Shown: positions 17,205 through 25,931 of the stretch, one piece after another
Layout: the number at the start of each line of letters is the position of its first letter
How positions within the stretch are numbered: position 1 is the stretch's first letter
DNA from: Spirochaetota bacterium
GTDB taxonomy: Bacteria > Spirochaetota > UBA4802 > JAGODF01
Length of the DNA: 61,857 nucleotides
NCBI GenBank assembly: GCA_029974015.1
Contig: JARKUF010000019.1
Location: 74,219 to 136,075, forward strand
Reading direction: 5' to 3'
Position numbers and translations under genes: made by a program
The notes under the pieces: model-generated
The model's database searches: none
Told to the model about the DNA's origin: nothing
Seen by the model: only the letters and a program-made list of their open reading frames with translations

Positions 17205-18296
17205 TCAATCCTGGAGGAAACTTTTCAGTCTCTGGCTCCGGGAGGGATGGCGGAGCCGCCTGATCGCTTTTTTTTCAATTTGCCGGATGCGCTCCTTCGA
17301 CAGATTGAACTCCTCCCCTATCTGCTGGAGGGACATGGGCTTGTAGCCATTTAGGCCAAATCGCATCTTGATAATTTCCCGTTCCGCATCAGTGAGCTCT
17401 GAAAGGACATTGTCCAGGGCGCTCTGGAGCGACTCGTCCAGGACCTTTTTGTCCGGGGACTCGATCCGGGAATCCTCCATCATGCTGAGGATCGAAGTGT
17501 CCTCGGAATCTCCGTAGGTGGCGTCAAGCGATATGTAGTCCTGGGAAATGTTCCGAAGATGGTTGATCTCCTCATCGTCCATGTCGAGTTCTTCGGCAAT
17601 TTCTCCGGGGGTCGGCTCCCGTCCTAACTTGTTCTCCAGCTTATTGTGCACCTTTTCAATTTTCTGCATGTCCGCCGTGCGGTTTAATGGCAGGCGGATG
17701 AGGGAGGTTTTCTGTGAGATGGCGAGGATGATGGCCTGGCGTATCCACCACACCGCGTACGATATGAAATGGTATCCGCGGTCGGGGTCGAATTTCTCCG
17801 CCGCCTTGATGAGACCCATGTTTCCCTCGTTGATGAGGTCCAAAAGCGAGATGCCGCTGGTCTGGTATTTCTTTGCGATCGATACGACAAACCGGAGATT
17901 GGCCTGGATCAGCTTCTGCTTGGCCGAGTCGTCCCCCCCCCGCGCCCTGCGCGCCAGGGTGTCTTCCTCAACCCTGTTGAGGAGGGGTATCTTGTTGATC
18001 TGTTCCAGGTACCAGGATATGGAAGAATCCGCGGAGTAGTGCTTTCCGCGCTTCTTTTTCTTCATGCTTCTGGATGTGATTTTCTCTTCATCGAGATCGA
18101 AGGGGTCCAATTCCTCCCCATTTCCCAAAGCTTCATCCTCTGTTCCCGTGGCGTTCTCCGCAGCACCATTAAGATCATCTTCCGGGTCAAAATCTTTCTC
18201 CTCCACGTCATGCTGCGGCCCCGGACCGCCGGTGCCGTGCGAAAGCCCCGGGTCTTCGGGAGGTATTTTCCTTGTTTTACTCTTTCTTTTGTCCAT
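17205..18296 (-). CDS. RNA polymerase sigma factor, sigma-70 family (RpoD/RpoS-like)
   Basis: The 363-residue protein has an acidic N-terminus of about 75 residues and a basic stretch ([10 protein letters not shown]), then regions 1.2-4: [20 protein letters not shown], region 2 with [35 protein letters not shown] and [10 protein letters not shown], and region 4 with [25 protein letters not shown] sequence. It lacks the long region 1.1 and non-conserved region of a large RpoD, so it is either a short primary sigma or a group 2 factor. AAGGA precedes the ATG. A possible promoter and a hairpin lie in the leader. Confidence 0.92.
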   Translation of the reverse strand: MDKRKSKTRKIPPEDPGLSHGTGGPGPQHDVEEKDFDPEDDLNGAAENATGTEDEALGNGEELDPFDLDEEKITSRSMKKKKRGKHYSADSSISWYLEQINKIPLLNRVEEDTLARRARGGDDSAKQKLIQANLRFVVSIAKKYQTSGISLLDLINEGNMGLIKAAEKFDPDRGYHFISYAVWWIRQAIILAISQKTSLIRLPLNRTADMQKIEKVHNKLENKLGREPTPGEIAEELDMDDEEINHLRNISQDYISLDATYGDSEDTSILSMMEDSRIESPDKKVLDESLQSALDNVLSELTDAEREIIKMRFGLNGYKPMSLQQIGEEFNLSKERIRQIEKKAIRRLRHPSRSQRLKSFLQD

Positions 18297-18383
18297 GGTC
18301 CTTCGATCTTCCGGCCATCTTTAAATGGCCAGCCATCACAATCCGCCGTAGTAAAACCACAAGCCTCTCGCGTCCCGGTATTT

Positions 18384-18414
18384 ATTATACCTCTAACTCT
18401 CCTAAAGCAGGCAA
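18384..18414 (-). promoter_or_regulatory. Possible promoter of the sigma factor gene
   Basis: On the minus strand a perfect TATAAT (18384-18389) follows TTGCCT (18409-18414) with a 19-bp spacer. The -10 box is good, the spacing is long. It would give a leader of about 80 bases that includes the hairpin at 18313-18330. Confidence 0.35.
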
Positions 18415-18789
18415 AAAAGAGGATAAAAAGCTCGGACATTTTAAACGCTGCGTACATGCGTTGCGGTTGTACCGGCATTTTTTTAAACAACTGGAACACC
18501 CCATGTCAAGCATCTTTCTCCTGTGGGCGCCGGCGAAGAGGTTGTAAAATATTGTTGCCTTTATTTGCTCGTTCCGCATATCATTCCGAAAAGCGTTCCA
18601 ATACGAGGGGCCGCTCAAGGAGTGAAAAAATGCGACCGCCCTGGTCTTTGCGGAATGACCGGCGCCCCATTGGCGGCGCCGGATACCCCTCATTCGAAAG
18701 AAGGCCGCAGAGGGCCGGTTTCAAAGAAAAACCTGCGCAGGGGAAAAAATTTTTTATTTTTTGCATCCCCAACCGCGTATTATTATTTA

Positions 18790-18890
18790 GAGGGACCTCT
18801 GAAAATTTAGGGCAATCGCAAAAATTAAGTTTTCCTGCCCGCTTAAGCCTGGCGGAAAAACTTAACAATTAGAGGTTTTCTCAGGAAGGA
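18790..18890 (-). repeat. Dispersed hairpin repeat, copy c
   Basis: AAGTTTTCC (from 18827) pairs with GGAAAAACTT (ending 18863) around a diverged GC core. Read on the minus strand, it is preceded by AACCTCTAATTGTTAAG and followed by a GACCT-type tail, matching the family flanks. It ends just upstream of the LolA-like gene and so forms its leader. Confidence 0.6.
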
Positions 18891-18894
18891 TACA

Positions 18895-19506
18895 ATGAAG
18901 CGTTACGGATATCTCGCATATATTTTGACAGCGGGCTTGCTCGCAATTACCTCGGACGCATTTTCCGTTACCGGGGAGGAGGCGGTGGCAAAATTCCAGG
19001 CACGGATGAACGGCATCGGCACCATGAGGGGAACCATTTCGTGGACCGACGATTCCGGCTTTATCTACACCGGCAATTTCAAATACATGGCTCCCGGGAA
19101 GATCTATGTAAAATTCTCCAACCCGTCGGGAAAAGTGATCGCGTCGAACGGCAGAAAGCTCTACGTCTACAATCCTTCCAGCAATATCTGCGGCATACAG
19201 GAGTTGGGAGGAGGGGGCTCCGGAGGAATCGGCGCCCTGGTGAACGGATACATGGCCATAGCCTTCGGCGGCCCCGGAGGGTACACCATTAAACTCAGCA
19301 GCAACGACAGGCACTACACCAACATCACCCTGGTTACGGACGGCAGTTACTTGCTGAAAAAAGCGGTATTGAAGAACAAAAATGGCGGCGGGACCACCAT
19401 ATCGCTCTCCGGCGTGATAACCGGGGAAGGGATGTCGCCGGGGACCTTCGACTTCAACGTTCCCCCGGGGGCGCAGACAATCAACAACCCGCTGAACATC
19501 AAGTGA
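18895..19506 (+). CDS. LolA-like outer membrane lipoprotein carrier
   Basis: The 203-residue protein has a signal peptide (about residues 1-22), then EEAVAKFQARMNGIGTMRGTISWT, a FKYMAPGKIYVKFSNPSGKVIASNGRKLYVYNP segment and a C-terminal VPPGAQTI. These match the half-barrel of LolA-type carriers, which bring lipoproteins from the inner to the outer membrane. A glycine-rich loop (GGGGSGG) is unusual. It is followed by an outer-membrane barrel 6 bp downstream and then ComEC, one apparent operon. AAGGATACA is its ribosome-binding region. Confidence 0.8.
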   Translation: MKRYGYLAYILTAGLLAITSDAFSVTGEEAVAKFQARMNGIGTMRGTISWTDDSGFIYTGNFKYMAPGKIYVKFSNPSGKVIASNGRKLYVYNPSSNICGIQELGGGGSGGIGALVNGYMAIAFGGPGGYTIKLSSNDRHYTNITLVTDGSYLLKKAVLKNKNGGGTTISLSGVITGEGMSPGTFDFNVPPGAQTINNPLNIK

Positions 19507-19512
19507 GGTAAC

Positions 19513-20088
19513 ATGGTCCCCATTGGCAGAGCGGCCTTAGCGGCAATCGCCCTCATCTTTATTGCGTCCCCGGCGGGCGCGGCGGAGCGCTATCACACCT
19601 TCATGGGCCTTACTGGGGGATGGGGCATCAACCGGATTTCCTACAGCGGCTGGGTGGAGGACTCCCATCAAAACCTCGACTTCACGGGGAGCTATTATAC
19701 CACGGGCCTTTCCTTCTGCGCCATCATCACCAGGGCTATCGGGGAATTTACTGTGCAATACCAGGGCAACTCCAACGGCGGAGACGTGGACGCCTCGTAC
19801 CACAGCCTCTACCTTTCCCTGGCGGGAAAGTACTACCACGAGCTTTCCCGGGTCTTCAATGTCACTGCCGGGGCGGGCCTTTACGGAGAAATTCCACCCG
19901 CGTCCATGGGATACGAAGGCGGGGCCGGCGTGATAGCCATCGTCGGTGCCATGATCACCTTTACCTTCGACCTTCGGCTAATGGTCGATTTCCAATTACG
20001 CTACGGCTCCTTCGGCCTGGGAGAGGGTTCAACCCGGACCTCCTACGGCGCTGCGGCCTCCTTCGTCTATAACGTTGGAAGAATATAG
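19513..20088 (+). CDS. Outer-membrane beta-barrel-like protein
   Basis: The 191-residue protein has a signal peptide ending near AGAA (residue 24) and an alternating strand pattern rich in Tyr, Gly and Ser (HTFMGLTGGWGINRISYSG, SLYLSLAGKYYHEL, VTAGAGLYGE, FQLRYGSFGLG), ending FVYNVGRI. This fits an 8-stranded outer-membrane barrel. It starts 6 bp after the LolA-like gene and overlaps comEC by 14 bp. No specific function can be given. Confidence 0.68.
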   Translation: MVPIGRAALAAIALIFIASPAGAAERYHTFMGLTGGWGINRISYSGWVEDSHQNLDFTGSYYTTGLSFCAIITRAIGEFTVQYQGNSNGGDVDASYHSLYLSLAGKYYHELSRVFNVTAGAGLYGEIPPASMGYEGGAGVIAIVGAMITFTFDLRLMVDFQLRYGSFGLGEGSTRTSYGAAASFVYNVGRI

Positions 20089-22069
20089 GAGGCCCTTCCC
20101 GGGAGCCGTCGTTCCTTCTCTGTTCACCCTGCTGCTTACGGCTTCGTTCATAGCCATCGCCTATGGCGCCGGACTCGACGCGGCGGAGGAAATGTACGCC
20201 GGGGCGGGGGGCGCTTTTATCGCCCTCGTCTTCGGGGGAATTACAGTATTTCGGCGTTCACCATCTGAAATCGCGCGCAACGTTATTCTTTTCCTCATCA
20301 TCCCCCTTTCCTTCGCCCTCGCCGCCGGATACCACGCCCGCGAGCTCTGCAGCATCCCTTCCATTAATGGAGAAGCGGCAAAGCGTTCCGGCACGGTGGT
20401 CGAAGCGAGGATGTTGAGGTACTCCATGGAGGCGGTCCTTGCCATTTCCACGCCCGGCGAAGGCGGGACGCATCACGTCCTCGCCTATCTTCCCCGGGGA
20501 ACGGACATCGGACAGGGAGACACTTTGTCGTTCTCACGCCCTCCGGCCCCCCTCTCCCGGCCGGGCCCCACAAACCAGTTTGCCCGGACCATGGGACGAA
20601 AGGGCATTTCCCACGCGGTACGCCTGGGTCCCGACGATTTCACCGTAGTCCCATCGCCGTCCTCGTCCCTGCGGCGCGATTTCCGGCTGGCCCTGGCGGA
20701 AAAGATAGACCGCCTATTCGGCTCCGGAACCGCCGGTCTCCTGAAGGGCCTCTATTTCGGGAACAAAAACCATATTCCCAAGGAGACGGTCCTCTCCTTC
20801 ACAAGAGCCGGAGTCCTCCACATCCTGGCGGCAAGCGGGTCCCATCTTGCCACTCTGGCATTTCTCCCGCTGGCCCTCTTAGGGCTCGCCCGCCTTGACC
20901 GGCGGGGAGCTTTCATTATCACGGCCCTTTTCCTGGCTCTGTATCTCTATGCAACCGATCTACCCGTTTCGCTCCAGCGGGCCTTCATCATGTTCGTCCT
21001 TGGAGGGCTCCATCTTGTCCTTGACCATCGCCGCAACCCGCTGAACGTTCTTTTCCATGCCGCCGCGGCGGTCCTCATTGTCCAGCCCTGGGAGCTTTAC
21101 TCCCTGGGGTTCCAGCTCACCTTCGGCGCCACGGCGGGCATCCTGCTTTTTTATAGTAATTGCCGCAGCTCTCTTTCCTTCCTGCCTCCGGTCCTGAGAA
21201 ACCCTCTGGCATTGACCATCTCAGCCCAGGCCCTGGTTTTTCCCATTTTGGCCCTGCGGCTGGGAGAGATAAACATCGTGTCCCTGGCGGCAAACCTGGT
21301 CGTGGTTCCCCTGGTACAATTGATCTTTGCGGCATCGGCGGGCCTACTATCTTTGGAGTGCCTGTTTCCCGGCGCCGTCGCGGCGGCGGCGCGCGCAGTG
21401 GACCTCTGCTATGCCGCAACCCTGCAATCCGCCTCCTTCTTCGCTGGGCTCCCAGGTCATTTCTCACCTGGGGCCCTTTCCCCTGCCATCATAGTACCAT
21501 ACATCCTTTTTCTCCTACCCGTCATTCCCCGGGGCCTCCCGGTGTTTCTCCGGGCCCTGGGGGCCCCGGCTGGATGTCTTGCGGCGTGGGCGCTCCTTGC
21601 GCCGGCAACGCTTCCGGGCTCCGTTACGGTATTATCTTCCCCGGCAAGCCTGGCGGCCTTTACGGTCCGCGGGGGTGAGGCCTTTCTCTATGGCTCCATC
21701 GGCTCCATGGAGGACGCCAGGGCCCTCGTGAAAAAAATCTCCGAAACCGGCGTCTCAAAGGCCGCGGTTCGGTTAAGGGGCCTGGATTACCGCAATGCCG
21801 GCGCGGCGGCTCATCTCGCAAAGAACATGTGCCTTTCTTCGTTCACCCTGGAAGGCGGTTATACCTATGGGAGCTATCTCAACCGCATTGCAGAGGTCCT
21901 TGATGCTGACGGCGTTACAATGTCGATTTCAGAAAATGGCGGAGAAAATGGAGAGGGAGGCAAAGAAATGGAAGTCCTGACAAAATCAATCTACGCACCG
22001 CTGCACCAAAAGCAAACCGGCGCTCCCAGGGGAACGCCGGCCGCACAGTGGACGGTCATCGGGGAATGA
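20075..22069 (+). CDS. comEC: ComEC/Rec2 family DNA uptake channel, without a recognisable nuclease domain
   Basis: The 664-residue protein starts with TTG and has several membrane helices, an OB-like periplasmic part (about 100-200), and the competence core with VLHILAASGSHLATLAFLPL near 245-265 and SLGFQLTFGATAGILLFY. ComEC carries single-stranded DNA through the inner membrane. The usual C-terminal metallo-beta-lactamase-like domain is replaced by about 130 soluble residues without an HxHxDH motif. It overlaps the barrel gene upstream by 14 bp. The role is likely DNA uptake, but no other competence gene is near. Confidence 0.85.
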   Translation: MEEYRRPFPGAVVPSLFTLLLTASFIAIAYGAGLDAAEEMYAGAGGAFIALVFGGITVFRRSPSEIARNVILFLIIPLSFALAAGYHARELCSIPSINGEAAKRSGTVVEARMLRYSMEAVLAISTPGEGGTHHVLAYLPRGTDIGQGDTLSFSRPPAPLSRPGPTNQFARTMGRKGISHAVRLGPDDFTVVPSPSSSLRRDFRLALAEKIDRLFGSGTAGLLKGLYFGNKNHIPKETVLSFTRAGVLHILAASGSHLATLAFLPLALLGLARLDRRGAFIITALFLALYLYATDLPVSLQRAFIMFVLGGLHLVLDHRRNPLNVLFHAAAAVLIVQPWELYSLGFQLTFGATAGILLFYSNCRSSLSFLPPVLRNPLALTISAQALVFPILALRLGEINIVSLAANLVVVPLVQLIFAASAGLLSLECLFPGAVAAAARAVDLCYAATLQSASFFAGLPGHFSPGALSPAIIVPYILFLLPVIPRGLPVFLRALGAPAGCLAAWALLAPATLPGSVTVLSSPASLAAFTVRGGEAFLYGSIGSMEDARALVKKISETGVSKAAVRLRGLDYRNAGAAAHLAKNMCLSSFTLEGGYTYGSYLNRIAEVLDADGVTMSISENGGENGEGGKEMEVLTKSIYAPLHQKQTGAPRGTPAAQWTVIGE

Positions 22070-22071
22070 GA

Positions 22072-22509
22072 TTATTCAAGGGCGTCAATGCGGTGATACC
22101 AGTCACTGCGCTTTTCCTGCCACTCAACGCTCTGCGTCGAGAAGGTAAAGGAGTTTTCCAGTTCTTTCAGCAGGTCCCGAAGCTGGGCAATGCTTCCGGC
22201 GTCGTTGACGCTCTGAAGCCACCCTTCGCGCCTTTCACGCCAGTATGGTTTTTGTGCGTTGTACTGTATGTTTGTCTCGAATTCGATTAGGAGTTTTTTC
22301 AGCACTCCCACGTCGTTCATTGCGTTTCTCACATCCTGGGCCCATCCGGCCTTCCGCTGGGGCCACGAATCGGTCTGGGATTCGGCAAGGACGCTCTCTC
22401 CCACTTCAATGAGAAGCTCCCCAAAGGTGCTCTTTTTCGTGCAGGAAAGGCCGGCAAGGGCCATGGACACAGCCAGGGCGATAATGACGGCGGTGCTCAT
22501 ACGTTTCAT
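22072..22509 (-). CDS. Small lipoprotein with three WxxR repeats
   Basis: The 145-residue protein has a lipoprotein-type signal (MKRMSTAVIIALAVSMALAG, then LSC), with a relaxed lipobox. The mature part contains three similar units about 40 residues apart: WPQRKAGWAQDV, WRERREGWLQSV and WQEKRSDWYHRI, each preceded by a helical stretch such as LKKLLIEFETNI. I do not know this family. I chose the ATG at 22509, which follows a strong GAGAGGAGG site; the longer frame has no signal peptide at its start. It is convergent with comEC, with only 2 bp between stops. Confidence 0.7.
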   Translation of the reverse strand: MKRMSTAVIIALAVSMALAGLSCTKKSTFGELLIEVGESVLAESQTDSWPQRKAGWAQDVRNAMNDVGVLKKLLIEFETNIQYNAQKPYWRERREGWLQSVNDAGSIAQLRDLLKELENSFTFSTQSVEWQEKRSDWYHRIDALE

Positions 22510-22776
22510 GCTCTTCCTCCTCTCGTCCGCCGGGAAACGGGCCGTCGGACGCGCGCTTTCAAAATGATTTCCACCTGAGTCAGGAAACAGGCATTCCTCG
22601 AAGGGAAAACCGCACTCCGGACGGCCGGGGCGCTTTTCGGCATTTATCATCCATGGGCGATAAAAGTCAAGAAAATTGTGTCCGCCTCATCAAGGCCCTC
22701 AAACGGCTTTCAGCTAGTTGTTGAAAACAATGTTACGAAAACACGAATGCATGTTCGGCAGTGAAACAAAAAAGAG

Positions 22777-22806
22777 TTGATCTATCCCCGCCCCTCTTGA
22801 TATTAT
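22777..22806 (+). promoter_or_regulatory. Candidate promoter of the SNF2 gene
   Basis: TTGATC (22777-22782) and TATTAT (22801-22806) are 18 bp apart, 110 bp before the SNF2 ATG. Transcription from here would pass through repeat copy d. Confidence 0.45.
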
Positions 22807-22824
22807 GTCGCTTCATTTTCGCAA

Positions 22825-22910
22825 TAACTTCCGGCAAACTCAGCAATCAGGTTTTTCCGCCCGCCTTCTGCGGCCGTAAAAACCTAATATTTTGAGGCAA
22901 CTGCAAGTAA
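22825..22910 (-). repeat. Dispersed hairpin repeat, copy d
   Basis: The palindrome spans 22849-22884, with AGGTTTTT pairing to AAAAACCT around a CCGCCCGCC/GCGG core. On the minus strand it is framed by GTTGCCTCAAAATATTAGG and by GCTGAGTTTGCCGG, the family flanks. It ends 7 bp before the SNF2 start codon. Confidence 0.7.
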
Positions 22911-22916
22911 AACAAC

Positions 22917-25748
22917 ATGGATACGGAACCGCAGGGTATGGAAGCCCCACAGGGCGACCCGGGGCTTTTTGACGCACAACCGCCGGGGCGGCACGCCGAT
23001 GATGGCGCCCCCGTCATCGGCGGTGAAGGGGAAATCCTGAAAGCAATACTCCGGGGAGACATCCCGGACGACGAGAGGTTCGCCCTCAAGGCCGAGGCGT
23101 GGATCCTCCAGCTCGCCTATTCCAATGACAAGCTCCTGTCGCTTTCAAACTCCCGGACCCAGGTCCTGGCCCATCAGGTGGAATCGACGCATCGGATTAT
23201 AAGCGCCCTGGAGCCACGGTTCCTTTTGGCCGATGAGGTGGGACTGGGAAAAACCATTGAGGCGGGCCTGGCCCTGAAAGAGATGATCTTCCGGCGCAAC
23301 CACCGCCGCATCCTCATCGTCTGCCCCGCCTCCCTCGTTCTCCAATGGCAAAATGAGCTCCGAAGCAAGTTTAACGAGGACTTCATCATCATAGACCGCC
23401 AGGAGCTGGCGAGGCGGCGGAAGAGTGCCGGGGGAAGAAACCCCTGGAGGGGGGCCCATAAGGTCATCTGTTCCCTGGACTTCGTGAAAAGCAAGGCGAA
23501 CATGGAGCTTTTGACGGACCTCTCCTGGGACACGATAATCATCGACGAGGCCCACCGCCTTCGGCGGGACTCCCTCCGTTCCACCCTGGCCTACAGCGCT
23601 GGAGAGTCCCTTGCGGCGCGGACGAAATCGCTCCTCCTCCTGACCGCCACGCCGTTTCGGGGAAAGCTGGAAGAGCTCTACTACCTCGTGTACTTGCTCG
23701 ATAAAAACCTTCTGGGGCCCTTCCAGACCTTCTACAACACATACTGCCTTTCCAACTCCGACCTTTCCCCGCTCCGGGAAAAGATCTCCGAGGTAATTAT
23801 ACGGCGCACCAAAAAGGAGGTGGGGGGGTTCACCCGCCGCATGGCCCGGACCATCCGCTTCGAGCTTTTCCCGCAGGAACGGGAATTGTACGACGCCACG
23901 ACGCGCTACGTTGCCGAAGAATACAACCGGGCCATGCAGTCGGAGAACCGCGCCGTGGGGTTCGTGATGACGGTTTTCCAGAAGCTCCTGGATTCCTCAA
24001 GCCGGGCGCTTCTTTCCGCCCTTCGCAACAGGAAACTCCATCTTGAGGGCCTCCTGGCCAGGTCCGATACGGAGATGCTGGCCCGCTTCGATTTTGAGAA
24101 AAACTTAGACTTGGCCCATACGGCCGCGGGTGACGGGGACGATATCGATGAGCGCCTCCTTCTTCAATCACTTAAAAAAACCCGCAGCGAGCTTGCAGAG
24201 GAAATCCGGACCATTGAGGGCCTCATCGTCCTCGCTGAAGCAATACCAGCCAACAAGAAAGGCGAAAAACTCCGTGAGTTAGTCCGCGCCCTCAGGAAAA
24301 AGAAGAAGAAGATACTTATCTTCACTCAGTTTCGCACCACCCAGGACTATCTTGCGGAAGTGCTTTCAGAATTCACCGTGGAACTTTTCCACGGCTCCAT
24401 GTCCCGCGACGAAAAGGAGGGTGCAATCACAAGTTTCCGCGAAAAAGCCGACATCCTCATCTCCACCGAAGCTGGAGGAGAGGGACGCAATCTGCAATTC
24501 TGCAGCGTTCTTGTGAACTACGACCTTCCCTGGTCCCCCCTTAAAATTGAACAGCGGATAGGCCGGATACACCGCTTTGGCCAGCCCTGCGACGTACAAA
24601 TTTACAACTTCTCCACTGCCGGGACCGTGGCGGAGAAGGTGCTCCAGGTGCTGGAACGAAAGCTGAAACTCTTCGAGGAGTCGATAGGAACCCCGGACAT
24701 ACTCCTCGGGCAGATAGAAGAGGAACTCAACCTGAACGCCATCTTCATGGAGATGATGGCGGGACTGAAAAACCGGCGGAAGCTCGGCGCCGAAATTGAC
24801 GAAAAGATGGACCGGGCGCGCCGAAGCTACGAAAAGCTCTCGGAGCTAACGGTAACCAGAAAGCTCGACTTTAACTATGATGAGTATTACCGCGTGACCC
24901 TCCAGGAGAGGAAAGTCTCCAACAGGCGGATAGAGGAGTTTGTCAACCGCCTCAGGAAGGTAGATCCGCATGTGGACGGCAAAATAGGCCGCCGGAACAG
25001 AATCACGGGGCTCTACCCGCTCCCGGCCGGCGGGAAAGGAAAGCGTCAGGGGACCTTCGACAGCCAGAAGGCCCTGGAAAACGAGAGCCTGGAGTTCCTT
25101 GCTTTCGGAAACCCCCTTGTGGAGGAGTTCATGGGGCGATGCCGGGAGGACCGATTCGGCGGACTCACCGGAATTCGCGCCGTCAAATACGAGCGGTACC
25201 TCTCCGGCATGATATTCCACTACCTGGTGCGCTTTACCGCCGCCTCGAATTATCAGGAGTTCGTTCCCGTGGCGGTGATTCCGAACCGCGGCATTACCCC
25301 GGGGGACCTGGATGAAATCGAACGCCGGGCCCTTCTGCCGTACACGGGCAAGGATGCGCCCCCCTCGGAGTACCGAATTGACATTCACAGGATAATCGCC
25401 GGGGCCCTTGACCACTTCGAAGCGGCCCGGGAAAGGGTTATGGTCAAAGCCGATGCACTGAAGTCACGCCTAACCGATGCCATGGCGAGCCCCGTGAAGT
25501 TTGAAATAGACAAGTTAAACGATGCTTACTCCAAGAAGCTAAAGGAGCTGGAAGAACAGATGGAACGCCAGGAATGCCAGATGAAGTGGTTCGAGAAAGA
25601 CATGAAAAGCGCCATCACCCGGACAAAAAACAAAATCGGCGAGGTTCGCCGGGACCATTCCGCGGCCCTGGCGCGATATCACAGCTACCTTGAACCCGAG
25701 GTCTCCATCACCCTTATAAACGCCGGAATTCTCATCACCCGGCCATGA
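22917..25748 (+). CDS. SNF2/RapA-like DNA translocase
   Basis: The 943-residue protein is an SF2 ATPase of the SNF2 group. It has DEVGLGKTIEAGLALKEM (Walker A, 106-123), IVCPASLVLQWQNEL, DEAH (210-213) in a Walker B motif, LLLTATPFRG and a helicase C domain with ISTEAGGEGRNLQFC and QRIGRIHRFGQ. The C-terminal 350 residues are partly coiled coil (about 850-900). Such proteins move along double-stranded DNA; RapA recycles RNA polymerase, others serve defence systems. No defence partner is adjacent. The start at 22917 has a poor ribosome-binding site; the ATG at 22938, after AGGG, is an alternative. Confidence 0.88.
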   Translation: MDTEPQGMEAPQGDPGLFDAQPPGRHADDGAPVIGGEGEILKAILRGDIPDDERFALKAEAWILQLAYSNDKLLSLSNSRTQVLAHQVESTHRIISALEPRFLLADEVGLGKTIEAGLALKEMIFRRNHRRILIVCPASLVLQWQNELRSKFNEDFIIIDRQELARRRKSAGGRNPWRGAHKVICSLDFVKSKANMELLTDLSWDTIIIDEAHRLRRDSLRSTLAYSAGESLAARTKSLLLLTATPFRGKLEELYYLVYLLDKNLLGPFQTFYNTYCLSNSDLSPLREKISEVIIRRTKKEVGGFTRRMARTIRFELFPQERELYDATTRYVAEEYNRAMQSENRAVGFVMTVFQKLLDSSSRALLSALRNRKLHLEGLLARSDTEMLARFDFEKNLDLAHTAAGDGDDIDERLLLQSLKKTRSELAEEIRTIEGLIVLAEAIPANKKGEKLRELVRALRKKKKKILIFTQFRTTQDYLAEVLSEFTVELFHGSMSRDEKEGAITSFREKADILISTEAGGEGRNLQFCSVLVNYDLPWSPLKIEQRIGRIHRFGQPCDVQIYNFSTAGTVAEKVLQVLERKLKLFEESIGTPDILLGQIEEELNLNAIFMEMMAGLKNRRKLGAEIDEKMDRARRSYEKLSELTVTRKLDFNYDEYYRVTLQERKVSNRRIEEFVNRLRKVDPHVDGKIGRRNRITGLYPLPAGGKGKRQGTFDSQKALENESLEFLAFGNPLVEEFMGRCREDRFGGLTGIRAVKYERYLSGMIFHYLVRFTAASNYQEFVPVAVIPNRGITPGDLDEIERRALLPYTGKDAPPSEYRIDIHRIIAGALDHFEAARERVMVKADALKSRLTDAMASPVKFEIDKLNDAYSKKLKELEEQMERQECQMKWFEKDMKSAITRTKNKIGEVRRDHSAALARYHSYLEPEVSITLINAGILITRP

Positions 25749-25793
25749 TTTCCACCCAATCGGGTTTAATTGCATCTTCCCGGCAAATCGATA

Positions 25794-25822
25794 TTGACAA
25801 AAATGTTTTACTCCACTATTAT
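25794..25822 (+). promoter_or_regulatory. Consensus sigma-70 type promoter
   Basis: TTGACA (25794-25799) and TATTAT (25817-25822) are separated by 17 bp. They lie about 110 bp upstream of the HDOD gene at 25932 and should drive it with the coupled DUF115 gene. Confidence 0.7.
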
Positions 25823-25931
25823 ACTACCTTCCCGGGAAGCCGAAAGGTACAACAAAGGTCGCTGCTAACCGCATCCAGCCTCTCAGCTTCAAAAATTCAA
25901 TACGCCCCAACGGCGGGTTATACAGGGTACC

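Larger units (their letters stand above)
18297..18894. other. Intergenic region, 598 bp, between divergent genes
   Basis: This gap holds the leader of the sigma factor gene, including a GGCCAT/ATGGCC hairpin (18313-18330), and a possible minus-strand promoter at 18384-18414. Close to the LolA-like gene is repeat copy c. The middle, about 18430-18780, shows nothing I can interpret. Confidence 0.55.
22510..22916. other. Intergenic region, 407 bp, between divergent genes
   Basis: It holds the leader of the small lipoprotein gene, a candidate promoter for the SNF2 gene at 22777-22806 and repeat copy d, which makes up most of the SNF2 leader. I see no other feature in it. Confidence 0.6.

Noticed and set aside
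22917..25748. Defence island around the SNF2 helicase
   Set aside because: The flanking genes are a lipoprotein and a signalling protein, with no methylase, nuclease or phospholipase partner as in DISARM or similar systems.
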